Assembly: GCA_043803805.1 (NCBI GenBank)
Contig: JAZDJP010000086.1
Span: 1 to 64,000 of the forward strand
Source of the DNA: JAZDJP01 sp043803805
Lineage (GTDB): Bacteria; Planctomycetota; JAZDJP01
Length of the DNA stretch: 64,000 bases
Direction: 5' to 3'
Part shown: piece by piece, positions 26,778-35,062 of the stretch
How positions within the stretch are numbered: the stretch's first letter is position 1
Layout of the letters: every line of letters starts with the position of its first letter
Translations under genes and position numbers: made by a program
The notes under the pieces: model-generated
The model's database searches: none
What the model was told of the DNA's origin: nothing
Seen by the model: the letters and a program-made list of their open reading frames with translations, nothing else

Positions 26778-26867
26778 GGAATGGTATATCCGAATCCCTA
26801 CGTGTTTTCGCGCCAGTTCCGTCAGGTGCTGGGGGCGCCACCGTCGCGGTTTCTGCGTATTTCTTGA
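26778..26867 (+). pseudogene. AraC-family regulator, C-terminal remnant
   Basis: A 29-residue stretch reads YPNPYVFSRQFRQVLGAPPSRF, which matches the end of the AraC helix-turn-helix domain (the xxPxYFSRxFRxxxGxxPSxFR signature). Upstream, the frame runs through the promoter region of the fusion gene and has no AraC sequence. Only the tail of a plus-strand regulator survives. It lies directly upstream of the divergent dehydrogenase fusion, which such a regulator would once have controlled. Confidence 0.75.
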
Positions 26868-26872
26868 ACAAC

Positions 26873-26929
26873 ACCACGGAGACACGGAAGGACCACGGAA
26901 ACACGGAAGGACCACGGAAACACGGAGGG
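26873..26929 (+). repeat. Tandem repeat of CCACGGAAACACGGA type
   Basis: About three imperfect 19-base units of GGACCACGGAAACACGGAA. A related block in the opposite orientation is at 45515-45560, where it forms the end of zwf. Confidence 0.8.
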
Positions 26930-26962
26930 TGCGGTAAGTTTCTTGGGGGTGTTGTGAACGGG

Positions 26963-27364
26963 TTATGGCGAATCGGGCGGTTTCGGGTCCGATTTCGGAA
27001 CAGTCGTCCGAAAGTCGAGTTTGTGTTCGGGTTCCGGCGTGAATCCGGTAATCTGTCCGGCGGCATCAAGAACCGGACGGGCTGGCGTATATCCTTTCTT
27101 ATCGCGAATCGGCATTCCGGACATGGTGATTTCTAATTTTGGAATCATGATATGCTTGCGATGGACCGTGTTATCGATGTGATAGGCGTATTGGAAATGA
27201 TGAGTCGTTTCATCGGAAAACCGATAGACCCAGGCATAACTCCACAGTGATCCACCATAAAACCCTCGGTTCTTCGGCAAGGCGTTGAGTTCTTCGCGAT
27301 GGCATACTGACCGGCAACCGGAAGTGACGGTCAGCAAGAGTGCCAGAAGTGTTATCCGTTTCAT
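26963..27364 (-). CDS. Putative lipoprotein
   Basis: This 133-residue protein starts at ATG 27364 and has a lipoprotein signal (KRITLLALLLTVTSGCRS) with the lipobox cysteine near residue 17. The mature part has WSYAWVYRFSDETTHHFQYAYHIDN and a Pro-rich tail; no family is recognised. The frame is open further upstream, through repeat-rich DNA, but only the ATG at 27364 gives a signal peptide. Confidence 0.65.
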   Translation of the reverse strand: MKRITLLALLLTVTSGCRSVCHREELNALPKNRGFYGGSLWSYAWVYRFSDETTHHFQYAYHIDNTVHRKHIMIPKLEITMSGMPIRDKKGYTPARPVLDAAGQITGFTPEPEHKLDFRTTVPKSDPKPPDSP

Positions 27365-27771
27365 CGTCTTCCCTCTTTCGGCGAACAACGACTCACGATT
27401 CGCGATACACGCCTCACGGAATCTACGCCCGTGGCGTTCATCCCCTGGCGGAATACTTTTACGGACATGGCTCCTGATAAGTATAACCAATCAGGAAGAA
27501 CGCCAATACGATTTTTCGGAAAGGGTCATCGGTCATGAAGAATTCAGGAGATCGAGAGTTCACGTGAAAAGGCGGATTCCGAATTCGAAATTTCATCTTC
27601 GCTTTCGCTTCACGAAATCCGCTCGCCTTCCCGCCGTAGCCCTTTGGGCGAAGGAGTGTATCTCGCGGAAAAGAAGTTGGGGAGTTCTGAAGTTCACCGG
27701 ACTTCCCGACTCCCCGACTCCCCGACTCTCAGACTCTCAGACTCTCAGACTCTCAGACTCTCAGACTCTTC
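27365..27771 (+). other. Repeat-rich intergenic region without a gene
   Basis: About 400 bases with no supportable gene. It contains short degenerate stretches of the CGACTCACGATTCGCGA type near 27380-27410, an imperfect hairpin CCTTCCCGCC/GGGCGAAGG near 27630-27658, and a tandem repeat at its end. I see no promoter here that I would trust. Confidence 0.6.
27707..27768 (+). repeat. Tandem repeat, 8-bp unit GACTCTCA
   Basis: Three units of CGACTCCC followed by five near-perfect units of GACTCTCA. The array ends four bases before the stop codon of the FAD oxidoreductase. The unit is far too short for a CRISPR, and there are no spacers. Confidence 0.9.
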
Positions 27772-29115
27772 TCAAGGTATCCACGCCCCATGCTTCCGCA
27801 GCCGCGCCCGCAGGTCCTCGGTGTCCACCTTCCGGGTGTCCCCGCCGGCCTTCGCGGCCAGCGCCGCCGCCACCCCCGCCGCCTCGCCCGTCACGAGGCA
27901 CACGGGCATGATGCGCACGCTCCCCTGCACGGCGCGGTCGGCGGAGATGCACCGCCCCGCGACGAGCACGTTCGACAGGTTCCGCGGCACCAGGCACCGG
28001 TAGGGGATGCCGTGGCTTTCGCCTGACCGATAGCGTTCGGCGCGGGCCTCGAGCCCGTCGAGGGATTTTTCCGCCGGGCCGGCCGCCTCCGCCTTCGAGG
28101 TGTGGATATCAATATAGTAACAGTTCCGGCCGATGTCGTCGGGGAAGGAGCGCCGGGCGCGGTAGTCGTCCACGGTCAGCACATGATCGCCGAGAATGCG
28201 CCGGGTCTCGCGGATGCCCATGAGGGGGGCCGTCACCGCCAGGTGGGCGGCGCCGAAGGCCAGGGGATGGAATTCCCGCAGCCCCTCGCGGATGTCCCCG
28301 GCGATTTTCCGGCCTTCGATCATGGCCGTCGTGAGCGACTCCGGATCGGTTCCGTCCACGTCCCAGAGGTGGCCCGCGTTGAACCCCACCGTTCCGGGGC
28401 CGGTCTGCGCGTTGCAGAAGTGGAGGTCGCGGACGCGGGGGTACCGGCCCGAGGCGATCATGGCCCGCACGGGGCTGGCGGGGTTGCTCCCGTTCAGCCC
28501 CGGTCCGGCGTTGAGGGGAAGGACGTTCACGTTCGACAGGGCAAAACAATGCGTCGCGGGCTGGAGTTCCCCGGCGGCGTCGCCCTTTTCGAACGGCGCC
28601 CCGGCCCAGGCGGCGATGTCGCCGTCCCCCGTGGCGTCCACATAAATCATGGAACGGACCGCGGTGAGCCCGGCTTTGCTGGCGAGGATCACGGCGGTGA
28701 CGCGGCCCTTCCCGTCCGTCTCGACGGCGCAGGCCGTGGTGAAAAACAGGAGTTTCACCCCGGCGGCGGTGACGAGGTCGTCGTAAATCCGTTTGAGTTG
28801 CTCGGGGTTGATCCGGGCCCAGTCGAGTTTTTTCGCCTCGGGCGGCGGGAAGGCCCTCCGGGAGGCCATGAACACCGTTTCGGCGATGCCGCGGTGGATG
28901 ATTTTTTCCCCGTCGGTGATCGGGCACCACGCCGGGACGAGCCCCGCGGTGCCCATTCCGCCGAGGATGCCGGTGCCCTCGATGAGGAGCGTCCGCGCCC
29001 CCTCCCGCGCGGCGGCGGTCGCGGCGGCGCACCCGGCCGGCCCGCCCCCGGCGACGACGACGTCGAAGTCCCCGGCGAGGGGGATGTTGCGGGGGGAGAG
29101 GGGGTGGAGGGGCAT
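27772..29115 (-). CDS. FAD-dependent oxidoreductase (FAD_oxidored family)
   Basis: This 447-residue protein starts at ATG 29115 behind AAGGAG. DFDVVVAGGGPAGCAAATAAAREG near 16-39 is the dinucleotide-binding motif, IEGTGILGGMGTAGL follows, and the C-terminal part has NVLVAGRCISADRAVQGSVRIMP and TGEAAGVAAALA, as in the FAD_oxidored proteins common in PVC and Bacteroidetes sugar loci. No signal peptide is seen. It is divergent from a PocR-AraC regulator 127 bases away, which probably controls it. The substrate is unknown; a sugar or sugar acid is likely from context. Confidence 0.85.
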   Translation of the reverse strand: MPLHPLSPRNIPLAGDFDVVVAGGGPAGCAAATAAAREGARTLLIEGTGILGGMGTAGLVPAWCPITDGEKIIHRGIAETVFMASRRAFPPPEAKKLDWARINPEQLKRIYDDLVTAAGVKLLFFTTACAVETDGKGRVTAVILASKAGLTAVRSMIYVDATGDGDIAAWAGAPFEKGDAAGELQPATHCFALSNVNVLPLNAGPGLNGSNPASPVRAMIASGRYPRVRDLHFCNAQTGPGTVGFNAGHLWDVDGTDPESLTTAMIEGRKIAGDIREGLREFHPLAFGAAHLAVTAPLMGIRETRRILGDHVLTVDDYRARRSFPDDIGRNCYYIDIHTSKAEAAGPAEKSLDGLEARAERYRSGESHGIPYRCLVPRNLSNVLVAGRCISADRAVQGSVRIMPVCLVTGEAAGVAAALAAKAGGDTRKVDTEDLRARLRKHGAWIP

Positions 29116-29208
29116 GGGGTTCTCCTTCGTGGGGATGGCGGCTTCTGGCCGCCGTCCGACTGCCCCCATCCTACCATGCGGGGAGGGAATTTGTCTCGCA
29201 CGGAACGG

Positions 29209-29236
29209 TTGACTTTCTGGATTTTTGGGCTGTAAT
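29209..29236 (+). promoter_or_regulatory. Promoter of the PocR-AraC regulator
   Basis: TTGACT and TGTAAT are separated by 16 bases. The -10 box ends six bases before ATG 29243, so the transcript would begin at or next to the start codon. ATAAGG overlaps the box. Confidence 0.5.
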
Positions 29237-29242
29237 AAGGCC

Positions 29243-30061
29243 ATGTCCGATCGCGCCCGGGAGATGATCGCCGCCGACGATGCTCTCGTGGACATCGAGG
29301 GACTGCTCCGCCGCGCCGGCCGGGCGCTGGGGCTTCATCTTTGTTTCCATGACGGGCGGGGACAGACTGCCCGGCTGCCCTCCCGGTGGAAACAGCACGG
29401 CGCGCCCGGCTGCCGGCGGGTCAAGGCAACCCACCTGGCGGAATGCGTGGCGTTCGACATGGGGGAGGTGCACCGGGCCCTCGCCGGCCGGCCCGAGGGG
29501 CGCGTCCACACCTGCCCGTTCGGCGTCACCGAGATGGCGGTGCCCGTCATGATCGAGGGGCTTTTCGCCGGGGTGCTCTTCGCCGGGGCCTGTTGGCGGG
29601 GGCGCGGCCGGCCGCCCCATCCGGGGATGATCGTCGTGCGCGACCGGGACTGGCTCGAGGACCGGTTGCTGCTCCTGCGGGGCGTCGCGGCGCAACTGGC
29701 CGCCGCCCTCCGGGGGCCCGGGACGCGCCCGGCGGGGGACCGGCGCGACGCGATCCTGGGGTACCTCCGCGACCGGATCGCCGCGCCGGTCTACCTCCCG
29801 GACCTGGCCGGCCACCTGGCGCTTTCGCCCTCCCGCGCCCGGCACGTGGTCCGGGAGGTGTTCGGCATGACGTTCTCCGCGCTCGTCCGGTCGGTGAAAC
29901 TCCGGGAGGCCGCGATCCGCCTGCGCACCACGGACCTGCCGGTCGGAGAGGTGGCCCGTCAGGTCGGCGTCCCGGATCCGAATTACTTCTCCCGGATGTT
30001 CTCCCGGGAATTCCGGATGGGCCCGCGCGCCTACCGCCGGCGGAGCCGGGCGGAGCCGTGA
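29243..30061 (+). CDS. AraC-family regulator with PocR-type sensor domain
   Basis: This 272-residue protein has an N-terminal PocR-like domain (about 10-150). It includes CxxxK-type elements GCRRVKATHLAECVAFDMG, then VHTCPFGVTEMAVPVMIEGLFAGVLFAG, which in this family binds a small ligand or metal. Residues about 170-270 are the AraC double helix-turn-helix: LPDLAGHLALSPSRARHVVREVFG and VPDPNYFSRMFSREFRMGPRAYRR. It faces the FAD oxidoreductase and lies beside the convergent URO-D-like genes, so it is probably the local sugar- or polyol-responsive regulator. Confidence 0.87.
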   Translation: MSDRAREMIAADDALVDIEGLLRRAGRALGLHLCFHDGRGQTARLPSRWKQHGAPGCRRVKATHLAECVAFDMGEVHRALAGRPEGRVHTCPFGVTEMAVPVMIEGLFAGVLFAGACWRGRGRPPHPGMIVVRDRDWLEDRLLLLRGVAAQLAAALRGPGTRPAGDRRDAILGYLRDRIAAPVYLPDLAGHLALSPSRARHVVREVFGMTFSALVRSVKLREAAIRLRTTDLPVGEVARQVGVPDPNYFSRMFSREFRMGPRAYRRRSRAEP

Positions 30062-30080
30062 GGCGTCCCGGCCGCGGCGA

Positions 30081-31226
30081 TCAGCGGTTGGCGGCCCAGC
30101 GGTCCAGGGTGTCCAGGATCACCGCGTAATTCCGGAGGGTGCCGGCCGGGAGTTCCCGCCCGTAGGGGCACGCCGACGGCATCAGGACGAACCCGCGGCC
30201 CTCCCCGGCCGTCCCCTCGTCGAGGGCCTGTTGCACCTTCTCCGCGAAACGGTCCGGCGGCAGGATCTCGATGTCGCTCACCTCGAGGTTCCCGAACAGC
30301 ACGAATTGCTTCCCATAACGCTCGCGGACGTACCGGAGCGCCACGTCTCCCTGGGGGGGCGGCTCGACCGGGTCAAGCCCCATGGCCCCCGTCGCGGCGA
30401 TGTGATCCAGGACCCCGCGGAGGTTGCCGTGGCAGTGGACGCGGGCGAAACCGCCGTGGCGGTGGATGGCGGCGACCATGCCGGTCACATACCCGGTCAC
30501 ATACTCCCGGAAGAGATCGGGCGGGAGGAAGGGAGCGGTGGCGTATTCCGGCCCGACGATGCGCCAGAGCCGCCCGGGCAGGGCCGCGGCCACGGCCTCC
30601 GTTCGCGGCAGGATCTCGCGCGCGAACCGGTCGAGAAGCCGCCGGAAGAGCGCCCGCTCGGTCATCGCCAGGATCGTGTAATCCCCCATGTCGAAGAGGG
30701 ACGCCGCCGCGCAGAGGGGGTCGGAGGCGTTGATCATCACGATGCCCGTGTCTCCGAGCGCCGCCTCCGCGGCGAGGACGCCCGCGGGATCGGGGACGCC
30801 GCCCGCCGGGGGCTCGGGAAGCGCGAGGTAGGCCTCGACGTCCGCCGCGTCCTTGAGGAGATGCTCCGTCGTCCAGAGGGTGTTCACGTCGGGATCCCGG
30901 CGGGTGCGCCCGGTGAGGACGCGGCCGCCCGTGGCGATCGTCGTGGTGACGTGGCGGGATCCGTTTTCGATCCGTATCGTTTTTGTTGTGAGCGCCGCGA
31001 CGGGGTCCGGCGCCGCCGCCCGGACCGGCACGGAGCGCATGACGATGCGGTCCGTCCGATCCCGGGTCATCGCGATGAGCGGCCGCCAGGAGGGATGCAA
31101 ATAAATATTGAAGGGGTCGGGATCCGCCGGGTTCTCATCCAGCCCGTTCAATTCGTAGAAGGACACCGCCGGGCGGTCCACCGGCGCCCCGCGCAGCGTG
31201 GCGAGCAGTCGGTCGCGGCGGGTCAC
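30081..31226 (-). CDS. Uroporphyrinogen decarboxylase-like (URO-D superfamily) protein A
   Basis: This 381-residue TIM-barrel protein begins RRDRLLATLRGAPVDRPAVSF, the usual opening of URO-D/MtaA-like proteins. It ends with the region ARVHCHGNLRGVLD, GLDPVEPPPQGD and FVLMPSACPYG. In the cobamide-dependent methyltransferases of this superfamily a His/Cys set at such positions binds zinc; here HCH and a late Cys are present. It is not a haem enzyme by context, which is sugar-locus-like. It overlaps its upstream neighbour by four bases. Confidence 0.8.
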   Translation of the reverse strand: MTRRDRLLATLRGAPVDRPAVSFYELNGLDENPADPDPFNIYLHPSWRPLIAMTRDRTDRIVMRSVPVRAAAPDPVAALTTKTIRIENGSRHVTTTIATGGRVLTGRTRRDPDVNTLWTTEHLLKDAADVEAYLALPEPPAGGVPDPAGVLAAEAALGDTGIVMINASDPLCAAASLFDMGDYTILAMTERALFRRLLDRFAREILPRTEAVAAALPGRLWRIVGPEYATAPFLPPDLFREYVTGYVTGMVAAIHRHGGFARVHCHGNLRGVLDHIAATGAMGLDPVEPPPQGDVALRYVRERYGKQFVLFGNLEVSDIEILPPDRFAEKVQQALDEGTAGEGRGFVLMPSACPYGRELPAGTLRNYAVILDTLDRWAANR

Positions 31227-32188
31227 CGGTAAATCCCCTCCTTGCGCCAGATGTCGAGCATGAGATCATAACGGGCCAGCGGCATTCCCGTGTAGATGCA
31301 GTTGGAGGTGCCGAAGATGTATCCGCCGCCGGGCATCCCGTCCCGGAGGGCCCGGCGCGCGTCCGCGGCGACCTCGTCGTCCGTGCCCGTCTGGAGGAGG
31401 GCGCAGTTGACGTTCCCGATGAGGCACACGCGGCCGCCGACGGCGCGTTTGAGATGCGCGAGGTCCATCCCCCCCTGCGGGTCCAGGCTGTGCAGGGCGT
31501 GGGGTTTCGCCGCGAGGATGGCATCGAGCACGGGCATGAGGTTTCCGTCGGAGTGCTTGATGACGTAAAAGCCCATCTCCCGGCAGGCGCCGATCTCGCG
31601 GGCCAGGTAGGGGGCCACAAAATCATCAAACATGGCCGGGGACAGAAACGGCCGGTCGTTCAGCGCGTAGTCCACGCACATTCCGAAGCCGTCCACCGTC
31701 CCCCAGCGGCGGATCCGTTCCGCCCGGGCGATGGCGTCGGCTTCCCGGCGGGCGTTCCCCGCGCGCACGTCGTCCGGCCGGTCGGCCAGGCGCTCCACGA
31801 ATTCCATCATGTCGGCGCCGGCGGGCATGCCCATCGTACCGTCCCCATGGACGGCGAGGAAGAATTCCCGCCCCGAAAGATCCCGGACGTGCTCGATCGC
31901 GCGCCGCGTGTCCTCCTCCTCCCAGCCGCGCGGCTCGTGGAAGAAGATTCCGGCCCAGCCGTAGTGCCGGGCGGCCTGGATGTAAAGGTCCGCGACGTCG
32001 CGGCGGTGGAGGTCGCGTTCCGTTTCGGTCATCTGTTTCCACTGGCTGAAGTGGCGCTGGAACGGGGAGATCCGGCCGAAGGCCTCCATGGTGAGGAAGA
32101 ACGCGAGTTCGAAATGGGGGACCGGGCCCGGGAGAGGAGGCTTCCGTTCGAGGGCGTTCACGAACCGGTCGCGGGGGGTGACGGTCAT
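31223..32188 (-). CDS. Uroporphyrinogen decarboxylase-like (URO-D superfamily) protein B
   Basis: The start at 32188 overlaps the SGNH-hydrolase stop (ATGA); the longer open frame upstream runs antisense through that gene. The 321-residue protein starts TPRDRFVNALERKPP and has YVIKHSDGNLMPVLDAI, LHSLDPQGGMDL, VCLIGNVNCALLQTG and a final FGTSNCIYTGMPL. It is a relative of protein A but diverged. Two such proteins in tandem, with a hydrolase and an oxidoreductase, form a repeated theme in PVC sugar-degradation loci. The reaction is not known. Confidence 0.8.
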   Translation of the reverse strand: MTVTPRDRFVNALERKPPLPGPVPHFELAFFLTMEAFGRISPFQRHFSQWKQMTETERDLHRRDVADLYIQAARHYGWAGIFFHEPRGWEEEDTRRAIEHVRDLSGREFFLAVHGDGTMGMPAGADMMEFVERLADRPDDVRAGNARREADAIARAERIRRWGTVDGFGMCVDYALNDRPFLSPAMFDDFVAPYLAREIGACREMGFYVIKHSDGNLMPVLDAILAAKPHALHSLDPQGGMDLAHLKRAVGGRVCLIGNVNCALLQTGTDDEVAADARRALRDGMPGGGYIFGTSNCIYTGMPLARYDLMLDIWRKEGIYR

Positions 32189-32829
32189 GCCTTCTCCTCC
32201 ATGGCGGCAAGCCACGCGTCGGCCATCACCGCGTACCCGGACGGGGACGGGTGGACGCCGTCCGGGGCCCAGTAGGCCGGCGGGGCCTTGGCGAGCGCCG
32301 CGTCGAAGGCGGCCTGGAGCGGCACGAACACCGCGCCGAATTCCGCCGCGAGTTTTTTCACGGAGGCCCGGCGCCGGGCGAGTTCGGGAAGCCAGGCATC
32401 CTCCACCGGGCCGGTCTTGAGGAGGAACGGCTCGCACAGGACCAGTTTCACGACGGGGAGTTTCTCCCGGGTGTACGCGAGCAGCATCCGGTAGACCCGT
32501 TCGAACATCTCCGGCTCCACCCCGGTCTGCTTGGTGATTTCGTGGACGGTGTCGTTCACCCCGACGAGGATGCTGATGACGTCGGGCGCGAGGATGATGG
32601 CGTCCGATTTCCACCGGGCTAATAAATTGGTGACGCGGTCCCCGCTCACCCCGCGGTTCAGGATGCGCAGGGTGTCCTTCGGCCGCGCCGCCAGCAGCCG
32701 CGCCGCGATCTGCGTCACGTAGCCATGCCCCAGGCCGGCCGGGCGGTTCGGGTCCGCCCCGTCGCGCGAACGGCCCGCGTCAGTGATGGAATCGCCCTGG
32801 AACAGGACGAGGGAATTGGCGGGAATCAT
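32185..32829 (-). CDS. SGNH/GDSL-family hydrolase
   Basis: This 214-residue esterase-like protein has all four SGNH blocks: VLFQGDSITDAG (catalytic Ser near 14), LNRGVSGDRV (Gly), ISILVGVNDTVHE (Asn) and APDGVHPSPSGYAVMADAW (Asp and His). No signal peptide is visible, so it should be cytoplasmic. It likely removes acyl groups, such as acetyl, from a sugar or oligosaccharide imported by the cell. It is 24 bases downstream of the Gfo/Idh gene and coupled to URO-D-like protein B. Confidence 0.9.
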   Translation of the reverse strand: MIPANSLVLFQGDSITDAGRSRDGADPNRPAGLGHGYVTQIAARLLAARPKDTLRILNRGVSGDRVTNLLARWKSDAIILAPDVISILVGVNDTVHEITKQTGVEPEMFERVYRMLLAYTREKLPVVKLVLCEPFLLKTGPVEDAWLPELARRRASVKKLAAEFGAVFVPLQAAFDAALAKAPPAYWAPDGVHPSPSGYAVMADAWLAAMEEKA

Positions 32830-32853
32830 GGTAGCGTCTCCGAAAGCGCGCCG

Positions 32854-33924
32854 TTATCGTGTCCGGCGGGCGGCCACGCGCGCCTCCCGCCCCGTCTTCG
32901 CCGACGCGTACACGGCGTCCAGGATGGCCTGCACCGTGAGGGCCTGTTCCACCGTGCACAGCGGCTTCTCGCGCCCGAGGATGGTGTTCACCCAGTTCAC
33001 GAACCGCTCGGCGTGGGGGAAGGGGATCGCCACCCCCTGCGGCTCGACCACCTCGTACTCGCCGGCTTTTTTCGCGGCGCGGAAAATGCGCGGGGGAAGG
33101 ACGCTCGCGCCGCCTTCGGTGCCGAGGAGCTCGACATTGTTGCGGCTCTTTGTTTCTTGATGGCAGGCCCACGACACCCCGAGTTCCACGGTCGCGCCCC
33201 CCCGGAACTTGATGAGGGCGACGGCGAGATCCTCCACCGTGAAGACGTGCTTGCCGCGGTCGGACCGGCCCCATCCGCCCTCCCCGAGCCCGCGGTTTCC
33301 GAATTTCGTGTAGACGGCCCCGGAGACCGATTCCGGCTCCCAGAGATCCGCCAGGTGCAGGCAGAGGTCCAGCATGTGGACGCCGATGTCGAGCATGCAC
33401 CCGCCGCCGGCGAGGTCCTTCCGGCAGAACCACGTCCCGAACCGGGGGATGCCGTTGCGGCGCCACCAGTAGGCCCGCGCGTGGTAGATTTCCCCGAGAT
33501 CCCCGCGCCGGACGATCTCGCGGATGGTCTGGGAGGCCGTCTCGAACCGCTGGTTCATCCCGATCATGAGGACGCGTTTCGACTTCCGGGCCGCCGCGGC
33601 GACGCCGAGCGCTTCCTTCAGGGTGAAGGCGAAGGGCTTGTCGAGCATGACATGTTTGCCGGCCTGGAGGGCCGCCCGGGCCACGGGGGCGTGGAGGGCG
33701 TTGGGGAGCGCGATGGAGACGGCGTCCACGTCGCGGTCGCGAACCACATCCTGCCACCGATCGTAACGCCGCGTGATGCCGTGGGCCTTCTGCAGCGCCT
33801 CGGCCCGTTCGCGGCTGGCGTCCGCGACGCAGACCACCCGGGCCTCCGGGTGTTTCAGGATGCCCTTGCAGTGGGATCCCGCGATCGCCCCCGCCCCGAT
33901 CATCCCCACGCGCAGACTCGCCAT
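32854..33924 (-). CDS. Gfo/Idh/MocA-family oxidoreductase
   Basis: This 356-residue NAD(P)-dependent dehydrogenase starts MASLRVGMIGAGAIAGSHCKGI (nucleotide-binding glycine motif). It has AGKHVMLDKPFAFT with the DKP variant of the EKP motif and GGCMLDIGVHMLDL with the conserved D-x-x-x-H. The family acts on inositols, sugars and amino sugars. It is the first gene of the run Gfo/Idh-SGNH-URO-D B-URO-D A. The 156-base gap upstream separates it from the divergent nucleoside hydrolase. Confidence 0.9.
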   Translation of the reverse strand: MASLRVGMIGAGAIAGSHCKGILKHPEARVVCVADASRERAEALQKAHGITRRYDRWQDVVRDRDVDAVSIALPNALHAPVARAALQAGKHVMLDKPFAFTLKEALGVAAAARKSKRVLMIGMNQRFETASQTIREIVRRGDLGEIYHARAYWWRRNGIPRFGTWFCRKDLAGGGCMLDIGVHMLDLCLHLADLWEPESVSGAVYTKFGNRGLGEGGWGRSDRGKHVFTVEDLAVALIKFRGGATVELGVSWACHQETKSRNNVELLGTEGGASVLPPRIFRAAKKAGEYEVVEPQGVAIPFPHAERFVNWVNTILGREKPLCTVEQALTVQAILDAVYASAKTGREARVAARRTR

Positions 33925-34028
33925 GTCATTCCTCCCGTGAACGATCCCGGTTCCCTCCCGGGCCGGGCCATTATCGCACGGCGGGCGCGGAATTCCAGTC
34001 TCCTCCGGACCGTCGGGTCTCTATGTCT

Positions 34029-34057
34029 TTGACGAACGGGCCAAAATCGGGGACAAT
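34029..34057 (+). promoter_or_regulatory. Sigma-70-type promoter of the nucleoside hydrolase
   Basis: TTGACG and GACAAT are separated by 17 bases. A start of transcription near 34064 leaves a short leader before ATG 34081. A G-rich tract (GTGAAGGGG) serves as ribosome site. Confidence 0.6.
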
Positions 34058-34080
34058 GCCGGGTGAAGGGGGGGGGCTTC

Positions 34081-34992
34081 ATGGAAACGCGGGGAATCCC
34101 GGTCATTCTCGACACCGACATCGGCACGGACATTGACGACACCTGGGCGCTGGCCATGTTGCTCGGGTGCCCGGAACTGGATCTGAAACTCGTCACCACC
34201 GCCACCGGCGACACGGAATACCGGGCGCGCCTGGCCGCGCGGTTCCTGGAGGTCGCGGGCCGCGCCGACGTCCCGGTGGGAGTGGGGGTGCCGACGGTCA
34301 TGAAGGACGATCATCGCAACCAGGCGCCCTGGGTCGCCGGATACGAACTCCGGCACTACCCGGGCCGGGTCCACGCGGACGGCGCCGGGGCGCTGGCGGA
34401 TGTCATCCGGCGGTCCCCGGAGCCGGTCACGGTCATCGCTATCGGGCCGCTTTCCACCGTGGCCGCGGCGCTCGTGCGCGATCCGGAAATCGCCGGACGG
34501 GCCCGATTCGTGGGGATGCACGGGTCCATCGCCTGGAGCCATCACGGCGCCGGCGGGGTGATCGCCGAATACAACGTCAAGCACGACATTGCGGCTTGCC
34601 AGGCCGTGTTTGCGGCGCCGTGGAAAAAGGTCATCACGCCGCTGGACACCTGCGGCCGGGTGCGCCTGACCGGCGAAAAGTACCGGGCCGTGGCGGAGTC
34701 GGCCGACCCGCTTGCCCGCGCGGTCATCGCGAACTACGAGGTCTGGAAAGTGTCCGGGGGCTGGGTGAAGACGCCGGGGGAAAGTTCCATCCTGTTCGAC
34801 TGCGTGGCCGTCTACCTGGCCTTTGCCGACGCGTTGCTCGACGTGCGCCGGATGACTCTCGCCGTTACGGACGACGGCTTCACCCGGGAGGACCCGGCCG
34901 GCGCGGACATCCGCGTCGCGATGGCCTGGAAGGATCTTGCGGCCTTCGAGGATCTGATTGTCGGGCGGCTGACCGGGGGTGTGGTTCGTTGA
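34081..34992 (+). CDS. Inosine-uridine-type nucleoside hydrolase
   Basis: This 303-residue protein begins IPVILDTDIGTDIDDTWAL, the DxDxxxDD calcium-binding signature of nucleoside N-ribohydrolases. ITVI-type and GMHGSIAW regions follow, and EYNVKHDIAACQAVF supplies the conserved Asn-rich active-site segment. The C-terminal part has the ILFDCVAVYLAF Asp seen near the second calcium ligand. The enzyme splits a nucleoside, or a related N-glycoside, into base and sugar. Next in the same direction is an amidohydrolase 70 bases on. Confidence 0.87.
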   Translation: METRGIPVILDTDIGTDIDDTWALAMLLGCPELDLKLVTTATGDTEYRARLAARFLEVAGRADVPVGVGVPTVMKDDHRNQAPWVAGYELRHYPGRVHADGAGALADVIRRSPEPVTVIAIGPLSTVAAALVRDPEIAGRARFVGMHGSIAWSHHGAGGVIAEYNVKHDIAACQAVFAAPWKKVITPLDTCGRVRLTGEKYRAVAESADPLARAVIANYEVWKVSGGWVKTPGESSILFDCVAVYLAFADALLDVRRMTLAVTDDGFTREDPAGADIRVAMAWKDLAAFEDLIVGRLTGGVVR

Positions 34993-35062
34993 TACGACGT
35001 GTGTGTTCCGTGGAAAAAGCGATGGATGTGGAATCCCGTCATGCGCGATATGAGGAGCCGAT

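Noticed and set aside
27707..27768. CRISPR-like array
   Set aside because: Units are 8 bases with no spacers; it is a simple tandem repeat and no cas genes are present.
30081..31226. Haem-pathway uroporphyrinogen decarboxylase (hemE)
   Set aside because: Sequence and context fit the URO-D-like proteins of sugar loci, and a second diverged copy lies next to it; no haem genes are near.
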